NCBI GenBank assembly: GCA_963975495.1
Contig: CAXBID010000182.1
Location: forward strand, 1 to 7,538
DNA length: 7,538 bases
Reading direction: 5' to 3'
DNA from: CAXBID01 sp963975495
GTDB lineage: Bacteria > Bacteroidota > Bacteroidia > Flavobacteriales > Flavobacteriaceae
Part shown: one piece after another, positions 6,540 to 7,538 of the stretch
How the letters are laid out: each line of letters opens with the position of its first letter
Numbering within the stretch: the first letter of the stretch is position 1
Made by a program: the position numbers and the translations under genes
The notes under the pieces: generated by a model
Seen by the model: only the letters and a program-made list of their open reading frames with translations
Told to the model about the DNA's origin: nothing
The model's database searches: none

Positions 6540-7343
6540 TTAGTATTTAAATGAAGTATCATCATTGGATTCTGTAGATTTGAATCTTGCTAAAGGATGG
6601 TTAGCCAATATATTATCAGCAGTATTATAGCCTAATTTAAAAATAGCCTTGAGGTATTTTTTATCAAAAGTACCATACTTGCTTAATGTTTTTGGATAGA
6701 TAACCAAATCACATTGATTAAATTTTGATTGGTCTTCTTTTACCTGTTTTAGTTTAAATGCGCGTTCTACCACATTATACGAGTGCCTTAAATCGTTAAT
6801 AGTTACAGTATCTACGCCATTAACATACACGCCAATTATAATATCACAGGTGTCCTTTAATAATTCAACAGGAAAATTATTTAGCGCACCACCATCTATA
6901 TAATAGGTACTCTTAATTTTTACGGGAGCAAACAACCCCGGAAAAGCCGCTGATGCCAATATGGGCTTTATCAATTGGCCTTTATCAAAAATTTCAAGCT
7001 TTCCGCTTAGGATGTTTGTAGCTGTTATTTTGAGGTCTTTTTTTAAAAAACTAAAATCATCTTTATCTAAGTAAGTTTTAAAGTTTGAATAGAATTTTTC
7101 AGCATCAATAAAACCAGGTTTGTTAAGCGCATATTTTTTTAAATCCAGAATTTGAATGTTCTTAAAAAACTCCAAAATTTTATCCCAACTATGGCCATAG
7201 GCATATAGTGCGCCCACAATAGCCCCAACACTACTGCCAGCAATATGATTTGGGAAAATACCATGCTCCTCTAAGGCTTTAATAGCACCAATATGGGCGA
7301 CCCCTCTCATACCTCCGCCAGATAAAACCAAACCAATATTCAT
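6540..7343 (-). CDS. Patatin-like phospholipase (RssA-type)
   Basis: This is a cytoplasmic serine lipid hydrolase of the patatin family, 267 residues from the ATG at 7343. The N-terminus MNIGLVLSGGGMRGVAHIGA carries the glycine-rich oxyanion hole. The nucleophile elbow GSSVG places the catalytic Ser at 38, and the dyad Asp is D150 in YIDGGALNNFP, so both catalytic residues are intact. No signal peptide, beta-barrel or other extra domain is present, so it is the short single-domain form, which acts on phospholipids or acyl esters; the substrate is not predictable. An upstream in-frame ATG at 7352 would add Met-Asp-Ile. The predicted transcription start near 7355 makes 7343 the better start, with a leader of about 12 nt, and close relatives usually begin just before IGLVLSGGG. 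The gene converges with the GT4 gene and is read from its own FNR-like promoter. Confidence 0.87.
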   Translation of the reverse strand: MNIGLVLSGGGMRGVAHIGAIKALEEHGIFPNHIAGSSVGAIVGALYAYGHSWDKILEFFKNIQILDLKKYALNKPGFIDAEKFYSNFKTYLDKDDFSFLKKDLKITATNILSGKLEIFDKGQLIKPILASAAFPGLFAPVKIKSTYYIDGGALNNFPVELLKDTCDIIIGVYVNGVDTVTINDLRHSYNVVERAFKLKQVKEDQSKFNQCDLVIYPKTLSKYGTFDKKYLKAIFKLGYNTADNILANHPLARFKSTESNDDTSFKY

Positions 7344-7358
7344 GATATCCATTTTGCG

Positions 7359-7401
7359 TAAAAATAAGGTTAAATGCTTGATCGTGTTATGATTATTATC
7401 A
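7359..7401 (-). promoter_or_regulatory. FNR-like operator plus -7 box, patatin promoter P5
   Basis: On the minus strand TGAT-AATA-ATCA (7401-7390) has two perfect half-sites. It is followed by 23 bp and then TATTTTTA (7366-7359). The geometry is the same as at the other promoters and predicts a start near 7355, very close to the coding region. The dyad centre lies 36 bp from that of the neighbouring operator at 7426-7437, so two regulator dimers would sit side by side serving opposite directions. Confidence 0.68.
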
Positions 7402-7425
7402 TTTTAAAGGGTCAAAATATCTAAC

Positions 7426-7468
7426 TGATAAATATCATTTTGAAAAGGGTGTTTACATAATACCTTTA
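7426..7468 (+). promoter_or_regulatory. FNR-like operator plus -7 box, rightward promoter P6
   Basis: AACTGATAAATATCATT contains TGAT-AAAT-ATCA (7426-7437), which differs from the ldhA and GH130 operators at a single central base. TACCTTTA follows at 7461-7468 after exactly 23 bp. No leftward box stands at this distance from this operator (the minus strand there reads ATGATAAT), so it is assigned to a rightward gene at or beyond the window edge. The expected transcription start is near 7472. Confidence 0.7.
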
Positions 7469-7521
7469 AGATTGAATATTACTTAACTAGGGCTTGCTGA
7501 TTTTCAGAGAGCTTTTAATTT

Positions 7522-7538
7522 ATGATTTTGATATTTAT
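7522..7538 (+). CDS. Possible 5' end of a rightward gene (partial, product unknown)
   Basis: An ATG at 7522 opens MILIF before the window ends. It lies about 50 nt after the transcription start predicted from P6, a leader length similar to that of ldhA, and a purine-rich AGAGAG stands 11 bp upstream. Only five codons are visible and the real start may lie further right, so this is a positional guess without functional content. Confidence 0.3.

Overview
This is an AT-rich window that reads like a Bacteroidetes genome, most probably a member of the Flavobacteriia. The evidence is low GC content, AT-rich leaders without clear Shine-Dalgarno sequences, promoter boxes of the TAnnTTTg type, and protein families (GH130 next to a GT4-toroid fusion, an archaeal-like Prx6 peroxiredoxin, a YkuD protein) that are common in that group. 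This placement is an inference from style and gene content, because no rRNA or other marker gene is present.

Layout, left to right. A gene running leftward off the window probably begins at base 15. A D-lactate dehydrogenase-like gene follows on the + strand (245-1240). It converges with a two-gene minus-strand unit: a peroxiredoxin (2919-2206) and a YkuD L,D-transpeptidase-like envelope protein (2186-1248). A divergent intergenic region (2920-3179) separates this unit from a + strand pair: an intracellular GH130 glycosidase/phosphorylase (3180-4217) and a large GT4 glycosyltransferase fused to an alpha-helical toroid domain (4230-6500). These converge on a minus-strand patatin-like lipid hydrolase (7343-6540). 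The right edge is a second full divergent region (7344-7538), whose rightward gene starts at or beyond the end of the window.

The most striking signal lies in the intergenic DNA. All three divergent intergenic regions carry two copies of an inverted repeat, TGA(T/C)-N4-(A/G)TCA, six copies in all, including two identical TGATATATATCA palindromes. This is the core of an FNR-type box. Each copy is followed, in the direction of the gene it would serve, by exactly 23 bp and then a TAnnTTTA box. That box resembles the Bacteroidetes -7 element TAnnTTTG with A as the last base. The geometry places the dyad about 41 bp upstream of the expected transcription start, which is the class II position for Crp/Fnr activators. 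Every transcription unit visible or implied in the window therefore appears to belong to one regulon.

Taken together the genes suggest an oxygen-limitation or general stress programme: NADH reoxidation by D-lactate formation, peroxide removal, cell-wall cross-link editing, glycan or reserve carbohydrate metabolism, and lipid turnover. The regulator is not encoded in the window. Its identity as a Crp/Fnr protein is inferred only from the operator sequence and its spacing.
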